This document shows, piece after piece, positions 1 through 8,521 of a stretch of 64,000 nt of DNA (its first letter is position 1; every line of letters starts with the position of its first letter). Made by a program: the position numbers and the translations under genes. This DNA is from an uncultured Clostridia bacterium (GTDB lineage: Bacteria > Bacillota > Clostridia > Christensenellales > UBA1242). Under the pieces are notes generated by a model, which saw nothing but the letters and a program-made list of their open reading frames with translations, was not told where the DNA came from and did not search any database. The stretch lies in the NCBI GenBank assembly GCA_934747805.1, contig CAKVHC010000002.1, positions 62,001 to 126,000 on the forward strand, read 5' to 3'.

Positions 1-2331
1 GTTCACAACAATGGAACAATAGGCAGAGAGTCGCCACAACGCAGTTATATTGGAGTTAGGCCTGCCTTTTATCTTGATACAGACTATTATGTGGCAACTT
101 CTGGTAGCGGAACTAAAGCAAGTCCGTATATAGGCTCCGCTCCTAATAAAGTTGAGGCCGATTATACCGTTGCAGAGCCAAATGACGACCCAAACCAAGA
201 GTGGGACATAAGCACAGACCAAAAACTTACGCTTGACCTTGGTCCATACTATTCTAGTGATGGCAAATACTCAAATCCAACAATTCCTGTATACACCATT
301 CAAAAAACAAGAAGCGACACAGAAAATATGGTAATTGTTATTTGTGGCGAAGGATATACCAAAAGTCAACAACAAAAATTTATAAACGATGTAAAAAAAG
401 TGTGGAGAGGTGCCATGCAATACGAACCCTATCGCAGTTTTGCTGATAGATTTAATGTGTATGCTCTTTGCACGGCGTCTGAGTCTAGTTTTGAAAACGG
501 CGGAAGCACATTTTTTGATGTGGTTGTAGGTTCTAACAATTCTTCGTCTATATCAACCAATTTGGGAAATCGTTGGAAAAACCATATTTTTGAAAGGTGT
601 ATTGGTCCTACATTTATAGAGCAAATTCATGATTCACATATTCCTAACAACACAGACCACAACACAATGTATTGGAATGACGACGAGCAATATCCACCAT
701 ATTATTATGTGCATAATTATATAAACCAGTTTGCCTTGCTGGTTAATACTAGTCGAAACTTTGGAGATGCATATAACAATTTAAAATTTGGTTTTCATTA
801 TTTTATAACTCCATCGGATAGTTATCGCGCCAAGCAAGCTTTTGCACATGAGCTTGGTCACGGGTTGCTAGGGCTTGGCGATGAATATATGACCAGTGCC
901 AAACCAGAAACGGACTATACTTCGCTAAATGTGGCATATACTCCTAACCCAGAGCAAGTAAAGTGGAAAAAATTGCTAGGATTTAGAAAAACTTTTACTT
1001 GTAAAACAGCGGAAACTAATACTACTTACAATTCTAGTTATGAGTGTATTATGCGAGATACAAACTACCAGTTTTGTGAAGTTTGCAAATTGCAAGGGTA
1101 CAAAAGATTATCTCAACTTGTAAGTGGCAAAAGCCTTTATGTTGCCGACCCCGAAGTAAAAAAATACACCGGTCAATATTCAGATTTGTCTGCCTTTGCA
1201 GATACTACATACAACGGATATGCAAACTTTGCAAGTTATCGCAATACGGTATTGCTTAGTGGTGTAGACAAAAACAAATTTAACAAAAATTTGGCTGGCG
1301 AAAAAATTGAACTCCGCACAATTGTTCAAAATCTGTCAGATAGTATAACCCGTTACATTACTATCAAAGTGTGGATAAAGCGGACAGACGGAAGTATAGC
1401 AACTACAACTGGCGGACAAAGGCTAGAAACCTCGCAAACATTTACCATTCCTATATGGGAAGAAAAAAGTAAGTTTTGGCCAAGGGGTGCTCTAGAATAC
1501 AATGGCAGTGTTTTGGATTCAGGACTAGAAAATTGCTCAATAATTTACCAAATTCCGGCAGATGCCGACCTAAAAGAGGGCGATACTATTGCCTTTTTGA
1601 TATCTGATGAAAATGGAAATGTTTTATCGCACGACAATATCGAAACGCAGTCGTACGCAAATGTTAATATAGAGTACAGGTTTGAAGACGGTAGTGAAAT
1701 TCCTAATGTTTCAAAGGCCGTAATTCCTATGGCTGTTGGAAGCAATCTAAATTGGGAACCAGCTCAATCTTTTTATGGGAATACATTAAGTAGAGTAGAG
1801 GGGCTAAATCAAGTAGTAAGCGGTAGTGGTCAAACGGTAACATTCTATTATATCAAGCAAATCAACAACCATATTCATGATTGGGGAAAATGGGTAAGCA
1901 ATAACAACGGTACGCACACCCGAACTTGCAAAACAGATAGTAGCCACACCCAAACAACCAATTGTTTTGGCGGAAAGGCAACATGCACAACAAAAGCGGT
2001 TTGTGAAGGTTGTAAAGAGGCATATGGAGAAATTGTTGCGCACAACATAACAAAATATGGTGGAAAAGATAGCACGGGGCATTGGGATACCTGCTCTACT
2101 TGTAATGGCAAGTTTAATTTTGAAGGGCATACCTACGACAGAGAATCTCCAGACGAAACCAACTCTGTAAAATGTACAAAGTGCGGATTGCTAATTGCAC
2201 CTGCAAAACAAAGAAAAGGGCTTTCTGGCAAAGCGGTAGCGGGTATTATAATTGGCTCGGTAGCGGTTGTTGTACTGGGAGGATTTGTTATTTGGTTGCG
2301 GTTAAAAAAAAGCCGTTGTAGAGTTAAATAA
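1..2331 (+). CDS. Surface-anchored M64-type metalloprotease, 3' part (5' end outside window)
   Basis: The frame is open from base 1, so the real start lies upstream. The first 30 residues (ending near RPAFYLD, base 90) look like the end of a DUF6273-type extracellular domain. An IgA-peptidase M64-like domain follows, with the zinc motif HELGH at bases 845-859 and a downstream GLGDEY. The C-terminal third has paired Cys motifs (CxxC type, about bases 1920-2200) like those in Clostridia surface proteins. It ends with a Gly/Ala/Val-rich transmembrane helix (about 2225-2305) and a short basic tail, which suggests membrane anchoring with the protease outside. A zinc protease acting on host or matrix protein is inferred; the substrate is unknown. 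Confidence 0.8.
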   Translation, partial: VHNNGTIGRESPQRSYIGVRPAFYLDTDYYVATSGSGTKASPYIGSAPNKVEADYTVAEPNDDPNQEWDISTDQKLTLDLGPYYSSDGKYSNPTIPVYTIQKTRSDTENMVIVICGEGYTKSQQQKFINDVKKVWRGAMQYEPYRSFADRFNVYALCTASESSFENGGSTFFDVVVGSNNSSSISTNLGNRWKNHIFERCIGPTFIEQIHDSHIPNNTDHNTMYWNDDEQYPPYYYVHNYINQFALLVNTSRNFGDAYNNLKFGFHYFITPSDSYRAKQAFAHELGHGLLGLGDEYMTSAKPETDYTSLNVAYTPNPEQVKWKKLLGFRKTFTCKTAETNTTYNSSYECIMRDTNYQFCEVCKLQGYKRLSQLVSGKSLYVADPEVKKYTGQYSDLSAFADTTYNGYANFASYRNTVLLSGVDKNKFNKNLAGEKIELRTIVQNLSDSITRYITIKVWIKRTDGSIATTTGGQRLETSQTFTIPIWEEKSKFWPRGALEYNGSVLDSGLENCSIIYQIPADADLKEGDTIAFLISDENGNVLSHDNIETQSYANVNIEYRFEDGSEIPNVSKAVIPMAVGSNLNWEPAQSFYGNTLSRVEGLNQVVSGSGQTVTFYYIKQINNHIHDWGKWVSNNNGTHTRTCKTDSSHTQTTNCFGGKATCTTKAVCEGCKEAYGEIVAHNITKYGGKDSTGHWDTCSTCNGKFNFEGHTYDRESPDETNSVKCTKCGLLIAPAKQRKGLSGKAVAGIIIGSVAVVVLGGFVIWLRLKKSRCRVK

Positions 2332-2424
2332 AAAACAAAACGAACTTCTATTTTTTTGAAGTGAACCTTATAAAGTTATCTAACTTTTGGGTTTGCTTCT
2401 TTTTTCTTGGGTTCGTTTTGTTTT
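2332..2424. repeat. 14-bp perfect inverted repeat enclosing 65 bp
   Basis: Arms lie at 2332-2345 and 2411-2424 and are exact reverse complements (AAAACAAAACGAAC and its complement). The left arm begins on the base after the protease stop codon. A smaller CTTC/GAAG hairpin with a T-rich loop lies inside. It could act as a large terminator or be a trace of an element end. No coding potential seen. Confidence 0.6.
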
Positions 2425-2529
2425 ACTGAAAAGCACTTTTTGTGACACACGCCGCCACTTTGCTTAGTTTGAATGAATAAAAAGCCCAAACTAAACGCTT
2501 AATTAAAAGTATTCAGTTTAGACTCATGT

Positions 2530-2550
2530 TGGTGCCGAAGGTGGGACTTG
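2530..2550 (-). repeat. Duplicated tRNA-Leu 3' end (att-like scar)
   Basis: These 21 bases are identical to 2735-2755, which is the 3' end of the tRNA-Leu gene including its CCA, and are in the same orientation. The homology stops after the T-arm portion, so this is not a second tRNA gene. A second copy of a tRNA 3' end a short distance beyond the intact gene is the usual signature of site-specific integration into a tRNA. Confidence 0.6.
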
Positions 2551-2563
2551 TCTATGCGACGGT

Positions 2564-2607
2564 AGTCGTATATTTCGGGTGGCGTCGAAGACGACGGGGA
2601 CCCGAAT
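2564..2607. repeat. 44-bp hairpin repeat, copy 1
   Basis: It shares its outer 20 and 15 bases with the copy at 2620-2663. TCGGGT and ACCCGA pair as an outer stem, and the centre folds as CGTC-gaa-GACG. See the finding on compensatory changes. Confidence 0.65.
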
Positions 2608-2619
2608 CTATCTAAATAT

Positions 2620-2663
2620 AGTCGTATATTTCGGGTGGCAACGGAGTTGACGGGGACCCGAAT
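2620..2663. repeat. 44-bp hairpin repeat, copy 2
   Basis: The outer arms are the same as in copy 1, at a 56-bp period. The centre is CAAC-gga-GTTG in place of CGTC-gaa-GACG, so the inner stem is preserved by changes on both sides. Confidence 0.65.
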
Positions 2664-2734
2664 ACAAGGTGAAAGACCCTCGATATGCTAAGTAAAAATA
2701 AAAAAACAGGTTAAACCCATTTTTCCAGTGTTCG

Positions 2735-2820
2735 TGGTGCCGAAGGTGGGACTTGAACCCACATGAAGTTGCCCTCGCAAGATTTTGAGTCTTGTGCGTC
2801 TGCCATTTCGCCACTTCGGC
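2735..2820 (-). tRNA. tRNA-Leu (anticodon CAA)
   Basis: On the minus strand the gene runs from GCCGAAG (2820) to CTTCGGC, discriminator A and an encoded CCA (2737-2735). The anticodon arm is CAAGA-CTCAAAA-TCTTG, giving anticodon CAA, which reads UUG. A long variable arm is present, as expected for a class II leucine tRNA. UUG is a very common Leu codon in this window. A promoter lies upstream at 2840-2868. Confidence 0.95.
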
Positions 2821-2839
2821 ATATATTGAATGCTTTTTT

Positions 2840-2868
2840 AATATATCACATTATGACGATATTTGCAA
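2840..2868 (-). promoter_or_regulatory. Promoter of tRNA-Leu
   Basis: On the minus strand TTGCAA (2868-2863) and TATATT (2845-2840) are 17 nt apart, and the -10 ends 19 nt before the tRNA 5' end. Confidence 0.65.
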
Positions 2869-2972
2869 GTATTTTTTAGCAAATTTTTTCTGTGTAACAG
2901 TAGAATTTGGAAAATATCACTAAAAATGCTGGTTTTGTACAACTATGCGAACGAAAAAGTGTGTCAATTATT

Positions 2973-3000
2973 TTGCTAAAACAATATTTTATTGTATAAT
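2973..3000 (+). promoter_or_regulatory. Promoter of nucleoside kinase-polA
   Basis: TTGCTA (2973-2978), a 16-nt spacer and TATAAT (2995-3000). A leader of about 45 nt carries the AAGGAG ribosome binding site. Confidence 0.55.
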
Positions 3001-3052
3001 AAACAAGAATGAATATAATGTTGGACTATGCCAATAATTGTAAGGAGTATCA

Positions 3053-3988
3053 ATGGTTAGCGAACAAAACAAACTTTTCAATTTAAATCACATCATAAAT
3101 TGCAGTAAATCTGACATCATAAAACTGGTGAAGTCCAGCGAAAATTATCTCAAGAAACAGCTTATTGAAGTTACACGTGAAATATGTTCAAAGAATAGTG
3201 ACATCAAGGTTGTGTGCATTGCAGGCCCATCGTGTGCTGGAAAAACGACCTTTATGCGAATGCTGTGCGAAAAAATGGTGACATTCGGTGCTGAGCCAAT
3301 CATGGTTTCAACGGATAATTTCTATATTGACCGTGACAAAACGCCATTTTTGGAAGACGGCGTGACACGAGATTTTGAGTCGCTCCGAGCACTCAACTTG
3401 GAGCAGATGAATGAGTGCTTCCATGTTTTGCGTACACAACGCAAGTGCAAGTTCCCAATTTACGATTTCGTTTCCGGCAAAAACATACCTGACCAGATTC
3501 CGATGACTCTCACCAAAAATACTGTCATTGTAATGGAAGGCATACATGCACTCAACCCAGAGGTTATTAGTGCACTCGACTTCAAAAATGTGTACAAGAT
3601 TTTTATCTCGCCGAACTCAAGTTTTGTGCTCAACAAAAAGACAGTAATAACTGGTGAACAATTACGCTTTATGCGCCGAATTACACGTGACAGAGTGGCT
3701 CGTGGATATTCACCTGAAAAAACCTATCTCACTTGGCCAAACGTGTTGGCGGCTGAACAGATCTACATCAATAAATACAAATACACTGCCAATGCTATAA
3801 TCGACACTACGCACGCATACGAACTCGTTTTGTACAAATACTATCTCTACAAGACACTTGCTGAGATGAATTACAGTGCGGAAGCGTTGTATCTGCACTA
3901 TATTTTGAAAGACATTAAAGGCTATAGCAAAAAGATTGTGCCAGACTTCTCTTTGATGTGGGAATTTATGGTAAACAAGGAGGACTAA
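3053..3988 (+). CDS. Uridine kinase-family nucleoside kinase
   Basis: A P-loop kinase of 311 residues in the uridine kinase/phosphoribulokinase family, expected to phosphorylate a nucleoside using NTP. Walker A GPSCAGKTT is at about residues 58-66, followed by a family-typical STDNFYIDRD acceptor region and a VMEGIHALNP segment. The first 50 or so residues may be what remains of the N-terminal region found in longer Clostridia homologues with a TGS domain; no TGS domain is seen here. The start is ATG after AAGGAG. The stop codon overlaps the polA start by one base, so the two are probably co-transcribed. Confidence 0.85.
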   Translation: MVSEQNKLFNLNHIINCSKSDIIKLVKSSENYLKKQLIEVTREICSKNSDIKVVCIAGPSCAGKTTFMRMLCEKMVTFGAEPIMVSTDNFYIDRDKTPFLEDGVTRDFESLRALNLEQMNECFHVLRTQRKCKFPIYDFVSGKNIPDQIPMTLTKNTVIVMEGIHALNPEVISALDFKNVYKIFISPNSSFVLNKKTVITGEQLRFMRRITRDRVARGYSPEKTYLTWPNVLAAEQIYINKYKYTANAIIDTTHAYELVLYKYYLYKTLAEMNYSAEALYLHYILKDIKGYSKKIVPDFSLMWEFMVNKED

Positions 3989-6519
3989 TGCGTAATATTC
4001 TCTTGATTGACGGCAACAACCTAATGTTTAGAGCGTATTATGCACTGCCACCACTTCGCTCGCTTTCTGGCAAGCTTTGTAATGCTGTCTATGGTTTTTG
4101 CAATATGCTGATCGGTGCGATCGACCAGCACAAACCAGACTACATTTTGGTTGCGTTTGACAAAGGCAAAAAGACTTTCCGTCATAAACTTTTTGCAGAC
4201 TACAAGGCACAGCGTCATCCAACGCCTGAGGATTTGCTTGCACAGTTTCCTATCGTAAAGGAAATGCTGGAAACAATGGGCGTTAAGTATTACGACGACG
4301 ACCGCTATGAAGCGGATGATATTTTGGGCTGTCTATCCACGCAAAATTGCAAAGACAACGTAATCATCATGTCAGGTGATAGGGACCTTTTGCAATTGGT
4401 GGACAAGTCTGTTTCATTGCAAATGAATAAAAAAGGCGACAGCGAATTCAACCTTATTACGCCCGAAAACATTGTGGAGAATTTCGGCGTCCGAGCCGAC
4501 CAAGTAGTCGATTTAAAGGCTCTTATGGGCGACACCAGTGATAACATTCCGGGTGTGGCAGGCGTTGGCGAGAAAACGGCATTAAACTTAATCCATGAGT
4601 ATAATGACCTTGACAACGTCTATGCTCATATCGACGAAATTAAGGGTAAACTACACGAAAAACTGCTTAACGGTGTAGACTCTGCCAAGTTGTCTAAAAC
4701 CCTCGCAACCATTGACCGAAACTGCGATTTGCCATTCAGCATCACCGACTGCACATATACCTATCCATTTGGCAACGAGGTGAAAGCATTTTTCACTGAG
4801 TACAATTTCAACTCTTTGCTTTCTAGGAGCAAATTGTTTGCCTCCAATGCTGGTGTGGCTGTCGAAGAAAATCAAGATGACGTAGAAGTCGTGCCTGTGG
4901 AGACTAAAGATGATTTGAACGCAATGTTCGACCAAATTTACAACACCAAACAGGTGGCAATCTGTTATTTGGACAAGGTTTGGCATTTCTCATTTTCTAG
5001 ATATTATGAATACACCATCAACTCGCTGGTTAGTGATAGCAACGATTTTGTTTTGGGACTAAAAAAACTGCTCGAAGACGGCGGCGTGGAAAAGATTTTG
5101 TTCGATGCAAAAGACTTTATGCATTTGCTTTCTGGTCAAGAAATTAACCACTTATTCGACCTCAGCATTGCCATATATTTGATTGAACAATCCGACCGCA
5201 TTTTAAACGTAGTTGACGGACTAAAACTGATTAATATGAAAGCCAAATTCGTCGCCACAGATATGTTCATTTCTCACACCAAACTTATTGAAGAACTACA
5301 AAACCGTGACCAAAAAGAGCTGTATTACAACATTGAATTGCCGCTAGTAAAAGTGTTGTATGAAATGGAAGAACAGGGCTTCAAAGTGGACAAGTATGCG
5401 ATGGCAGAACTTAATGATAAATACACGGCCGAACTGAAAGAGATTGAACAAAAAATTTATTCTCTAGTTGGTAATGAATTTAACATAAACTCGCCACAGC
5501 AGGTGAGCGACCTTTTGTTTAATCAGCTGCAGTTGAAATATCGTGGCAAAAAAAGTACAAGTGCAGACGTATTGGAAGCGATCAGTGACCAACATCCAGT
5601 GGTGAAAGAGATTTTACGCTATCGCAAGGTCAACAAATTGCTTAGCACTTACATTTCCGGCTTCTTGCCTTATCTCGACAGTCACGATAAAGTGCACACC
5701 ACTTTCATGCAGTCAATCACCAGCACAGGCAGACTTGCCAGTCGTGCACCAAATTTGCAAAATATTCCAGTACGTGATGACGAAGGAAAAACACTTAGAA
5801 AACTTTTCGTCAGCAGCTTTGACAATGGCAAAATTGTTAGTGCGGACTATAACCAGATCGAACTACGCCTTATGGCGCATTTCAGCCAAGACCAACTTAT
5901 GCTTGCCGACTTTAACGCAGGCCATGACATTCACTCCGCCACCGCAAGCAAGGTGTTTGGTGTGCCAATAGATCAGATCACACCTAAACAAAGACGTATA
6001 GCCAAGACGGTTAACTTCGGCATTATATATGGAATAAGCGAGTATGGTCTAGCCAAAACACTCGACATTAAGCCAAGCGAAGCCAAAGAATTTATCGCCA
6101 AATATTTTGAAACCTTCCCAGCAGTCAAAGAGTGTATGAACAATAGCGTAATTTCTGCTAAAGAGAAGGGCTATTCACTCACACTTTTCAATCGCCGTCG
6201 TTATATCCCTGAACTCAGTTCTTCCAGTCCACTTGTACGTAAGTTCGGTGAGCGTGTGGCTATCAACGCCCCATTACAGGGCACAGCCAGCGACATAATA
6301 AAAATTGCAATGCTCAAAGTGAGCAATGCAATTAAGGAAAGGGGCATTAACAGTCGACTGATATTGCAAATCCATGACGAACTTATCGTGGATTGCTGTC
6401 CAGGCGAAGAAGAAATTGTTAAACAAATTTTACAAGAAAATATGAACGACGTTGTAAAAATCAGCGTTCCATTAAAAGTCGAAGTTTCTATGGGCAAAAG
6501 TTGGTTTGATTGTAAATAG
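3988..6519 (+). CDS. polA: DNA polymerase I
   Basis: A family A DNA polymerase of 843 residues for Okazaki fragment processing and repair. The N-terminal 5'-nuclease domain starts with LLIDGNNLMFRAYYA and has acidic clusters such as YEADDILG. The central 3'-5' exonuclease-like domain lacks a clear DxE motif and is probably inactive, as in many Bacillota. The polymerase domain has motif A DYNQIELR (about 618), motif B RRIAKTVNFGIIYG (about 668) and motif C QIHDELIVD (about 793). I chose ATG 3988 because AAGGAGG sits 4 nt upstream; an in-frame GTG at 3958 lies inside the preceding gene and has no site. Confidence 0.97.
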   Translation: MRNILLIDGNNLMFRAYYALPPLRSLSGKLCNAVYGFCNMLIGAIDQHKPDYILVAFDKGKKTFRHKLFADYKAQRHPTPEDLLAQFPIVKEMLETMGVKYYDDDRYEADDILGCLSTQNCKDNVIIMSGDRDLLQLVDKSVSLQMNKKGDSEFNLITPENIVENFGVRADQVVDLKALMGDTSDNIPGVAGVGEKTALNLIHEYNDLDNVYAHIDEIKGKLHEKLLNGVDSAKLSKTLATIDRNCDLPFSITDCTYTYPFGNEVKAFFTEYNFNSLLSRSKLFASNAGVAVEENQDDVEVVPVETKDDLNAMFDQIYNTKQVAICYLDKVWHFSFSRYYEYTINSLVSDSNDFVLGLKKLLEDGGVEKILFDAKDFMHLLSGQEINHLFDLSIAIYLIEQSDRILNVVDGLKLINMKAKFVATDMFISHTKLIEELQNRDQKELYYNIELPLVKVLYEMEEQGFKVDKYAMAELNDKYTAELKEIEQKIYSLVGNEFNINSPQQVSDLLFNQLQLKYRGKKSTSADVLEAISDQHPVVKEILRYRKVNKLLSTYISGFLPYLDSHDKVHTTFMQSITSTGRLASRAPNLQNIPVRDDEGKTLRKLFVSSFDNGKIVSADYNQIELRLMAHFSQDQLMLADFNAGHDIHSATASKVFGVPIDQITPKQRRIAKTVNFGIIYGISEYGLAKTLDIKPSEAKEFIAKYFETFPAVKECMNNSVISAKEKGYSLTLFNRRRYIPELSSSSPLVRKFGERVAINAPLQGTASDIIKIAMLKVSNAIKERGINSRLILQIHDELIVDCCPGEEEIVKQILQENMNDVVKISVPLKVEVSMGKSWFDCK

Positions 6520-6520
6520 A

Positions 6521-6546
6521 GAAAAGAGCATATGCTCTTTTTTTTA
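6521..6546. terminator. Bidirectional terminator polA / small ORF
   Basis: A perfect 18-bp palindrome (6523-6540) is followed by a T run on the plus strand and, read on the minus strand, also by T-rich sequence. It separates two convergent genes. Confidence 0.8.
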
Positions 6547-6744
6547 GATGAAAGAACGATTTACACCAGGACAATTTGATGTGCAGTTGCCTGAATTTGA
6601 AGATGACGAATTGCCAGTGCGATATGCACCCAATGCCAACAGCAACAAAAGTAAAAAGTTGGTGTTGGTTGCCAGCTCGGTGTTGGTGGCTTGTGCGATA
6701 ACTCCAATCAACAACACAATCAAAATATCTTGCGAAAATGTCAT
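6544..6744 (-). CDS. Small hydrophobic Ser/Asn-rich protein
   Basis: A 66-residue protein beginning MTFSQDILIV, with two Leu/Ala/Val-rich hydrophobic stretches (about 7-16 and 28-37) and a tail rich in Ser, Asn and Cys. I recognise no family. ATG 6744 was chosen over ATG 6756 because GGAGGGAGA (6747-6753) is correctly placed for it and would lie inside the longer version. The opposite strand is also open but has no ribosome binding site. Likely a small membrane or secreted peptide, convergent with polA. Confidence 0.5.
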   Translation of the reverse strand: MTFSQDILIVLLIGVIAQATNTELATNTNFLLLLLLALGAYRTGNSSSSNSGNCTSNCPGVNRSFI

Positions 6745-6812
6745 TTCTCCCTCCATAAAACAAAATAATTGGTTTTTCTTATATATTCCACAAAATATAC
6801 TTTTGTGATAGT

Positions 6813-6841
6813 TTGGAAGAATCTCAAAAAGGTCTTATACT
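6813..6841 (+). promoter_or_regulatory. Leaderless promoter of arsR-family gene
   Basis: TTGGAA (6813-6818), 17 nt, TATACT (6836-6841), then 6 nt to the ATG. There is no Shine-Dalgarno, so transcription is predicted to begin at the start codon. Confidence 0.6.
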
Positions 6842-6847
6842 ATAACT

Positions 6848-7201
6848 ATGTTAAGTTTACAAGAGTACACGAAAGACCAAGCAGAAAGAGCCATTATTGA
6901 AGAGAATATGCCCAACGTGGAGAATGTAAAAAAGTTGTCAAACTACTTTTCCATTTTTGCCGATTGCACAAGGCTACGCATTCTAATTTTGCTATCAATC
7001 AGGCAAATGCAAGTGGGCGATATCGCCGAGTATTTAGGCATCAATCAAACAACCACTAGTCACCAACTCAAAATTCTCAAATTTAACAATGTAGTCGACT
7101 ACATACGAGAGGGCAAGAACATAACATATTTTCTAAAAGACGACTTTTTTGTGAAAATGATGAACTATGTTGTAGACGAAGTTGCGTCTATAGCTATATA
7201 A
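6848..7201 (+). CDS. ArsR/SmtB-family transcriptional regulator
   Basis: A winged-helix regulator of 117 residues. The core is FADCTRLRILILLSIRQMQVGDIAEYLGINQTTTSHQLKILK, with recognition helix QTTTSHQLKIL, as in ArsR-type repressors. The metal-binding ELCVCD motif of the alpha-3 helix is replaced by a Cys-free sequence (QMQVGDIA), so sensing by that site is unlikely. The gene stands alone ahead of pgk, with its own promoter and no leader. The target is unknown. Confidence 0.85.
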   Translation: MLSLQEYTKDQAERAIIEENMPNVENVKKLSNYFSIFADCTRLRILILLSIRQMQVGDIAEYLGINQTTTSHQLKILKFNNVVDYIREGKNITYFLKDDFFVKMMNYVVDEVASIAI

Positions 7202-7314
7202 TAGTTTATGTCAAACATATTTTAAATAAATTTTAAATTTAAGGTCAATTTATTTGGCTTTTCTTTTATTTTATTGTAAAATAGAGTAAGCCTAGTTATG
7301 CGTGGAGGATATTG

Positions 7315-8496
7315 ATGAATGCAAAAACGTTAAAGGACATTGACGTTGAGAATAAAAAAGTCCTATTAAGAGTAGATTTTAATGTACCATTCCAAGAAGG
7401 CAAGATTGTTGATGATAGTCGCATTGTTGCCGCACTTGACACTATAAAATATTTAATTGACCACAATGCGATTGTTATTATTTGTTCGCACTTGGGTCGT
7501 CCAGACGGTAAAAAGGACAAAAAATATAGCCTTGAACCTGTTGCCAATTACCTTGCAAAATTGTTGCAAAAGGACGTTCTGTTCGTCGAGGACATTTTCG
7601 GCAAAAATACCAAGCCGTTAATTGAGAACCTTGAACCAAAAGACGTTGTACTTTTGGAGAATGTGCGTTTCTATAAGCAAGAAGAGGAATGTGAAAAAGA
7701 GTTTAGCAAGAAACTTGCAAGTCTTGCCGACATTTATGTGAATGATGCGTTCGGCACTATGCATCGTAAACATGCCAGCACTTATGGTGTGGCTGAATAT
7801 TTGCCTAGCGCAGTTGGTCTTTTGGTTGAGAAAGAACTGTCCGCCTTTGACAAACTTAACAACCCAGAACGCCCACTTGTTGCCATTTTGGGCGGCGCAA
7901 AGGTCAAAGACAAATTGCCTATTGTAGAGAACCTATTGAACATTGCCGACACCATTTTGATTGGCGGTGGAATGAGTTATACTTTTGTGAAAGCCATCGG
8001 TGGAGAAGTTGGCGATTCACTTGTTGATGAAACCAAAGTTGAACTGGCAGGCAAGATTTTGGAGAAAGCCAAGGAAAAAGGCGTGAATATCGTGCTGCCA
8101 ATTGACAACGTCTGTGCCAACGCATTTAGAATCGACGCAGAGAAAAAGAGCTTTAACAGTGCATTCATTCCAATGGGCTATCAGGGTATGGACATTGGCA
8201 AAAAGACTATCAAGCTTTTCAAAAAATACATTCGCTCAGCCAAGACAATTGTATGGAATGGACCAATGGGAGTGTATGAGTTCCCACGCTTTGCAAAAGG
8301 AACAATCAAGATTGCTAAAGCCGTTGCCAAGAGCCGAGCATATAGCATAATCGGCGGCGGAGATAGTGCTGCCAGCATCAAATCTTTGAAACTAAACAAA
8401 AAAGTAGGACACATTTCAACTGGTGGCGGTGTTTCACTTCGACTTTTGGAAGGAAAGACTTTACCAGCCGTAGACATTATTTCTAGTCAAAACTAA
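7315..8496 (+). CDS. pgk: Phosphoglycerate kinase
   Basis: A 393-residue glycolytic enzyme that converts 1,3-bisphosphoglycerate and ADP to 3-phosphoglycerate and ATP. It has the N-terminal LLRVDFNVPF substrate signature, SHLGRP, the GGAKVKDKLPI nucleotide segment and the C-terminal GGGDSAAS loop, at the usual length. ATG 7315 follows GGAGG (7302-7306); the TTG three bases earlier is not needed. gpmI follows 25 bp downstream and is probably co-transcribed. Neither tpiA nor eno is next to it. Confidence 0.97.
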   Translation: MNAKTLKDIDVENKKVLLRVDFNVPFQEGKIVDDSRIVAALDTIKYLIDHNAIVIICSHLGRPDGKKDKKYSLEPVANYLAKLLQKDVLFVEDIFGKNTKPLIENLEPKDVVLLENVRFYKQEEECEKEFSKKLASLADIYVNDAFGTMHRKHASTYGVAEYLPSAVGLLVEKELSAFDKLNNPERPLVAILGGAKVKDKLPIVENLLNIADTILIGGGMSYTFVKAIGGEVGDSLVDETKVELAGKILEKAKEKGVNIVLPIDNVCANAFRIDAEKKSFNSAFIPMGYQGMDIGKKTIKLFKKYIRSAKTIVWNGPMGVYEFPRFAKGTIKIAKAVAKSRAYSIIGGGDSAASIKSLKLNKKVGHISTGGGVSLRLLEGKTLPAVDIISSQN

Positions 8497-8521
8497 TGTT
8501 AAAAAAACGAAGGAGTTAAAT

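Noticed and set aside
2530..2550. A second tRNA gene
   Set aside because: Only the 3' end is copied; no anticodon arm or D-arm follows.
2608..2814. 68-residue open frame covering the tRNA-Leu gene on the minus strand
   Set aside because: It reads straight through the tRNA and the hairpin repeats; the tRNA explains the sequence.
6548..6808. 86-residue plus-strand frame opposite the small hydrophobic gene
   Set aside because: It starts directly after the polA terminator with no ribosome binding site; the minus frame has GGAGGGAGA.
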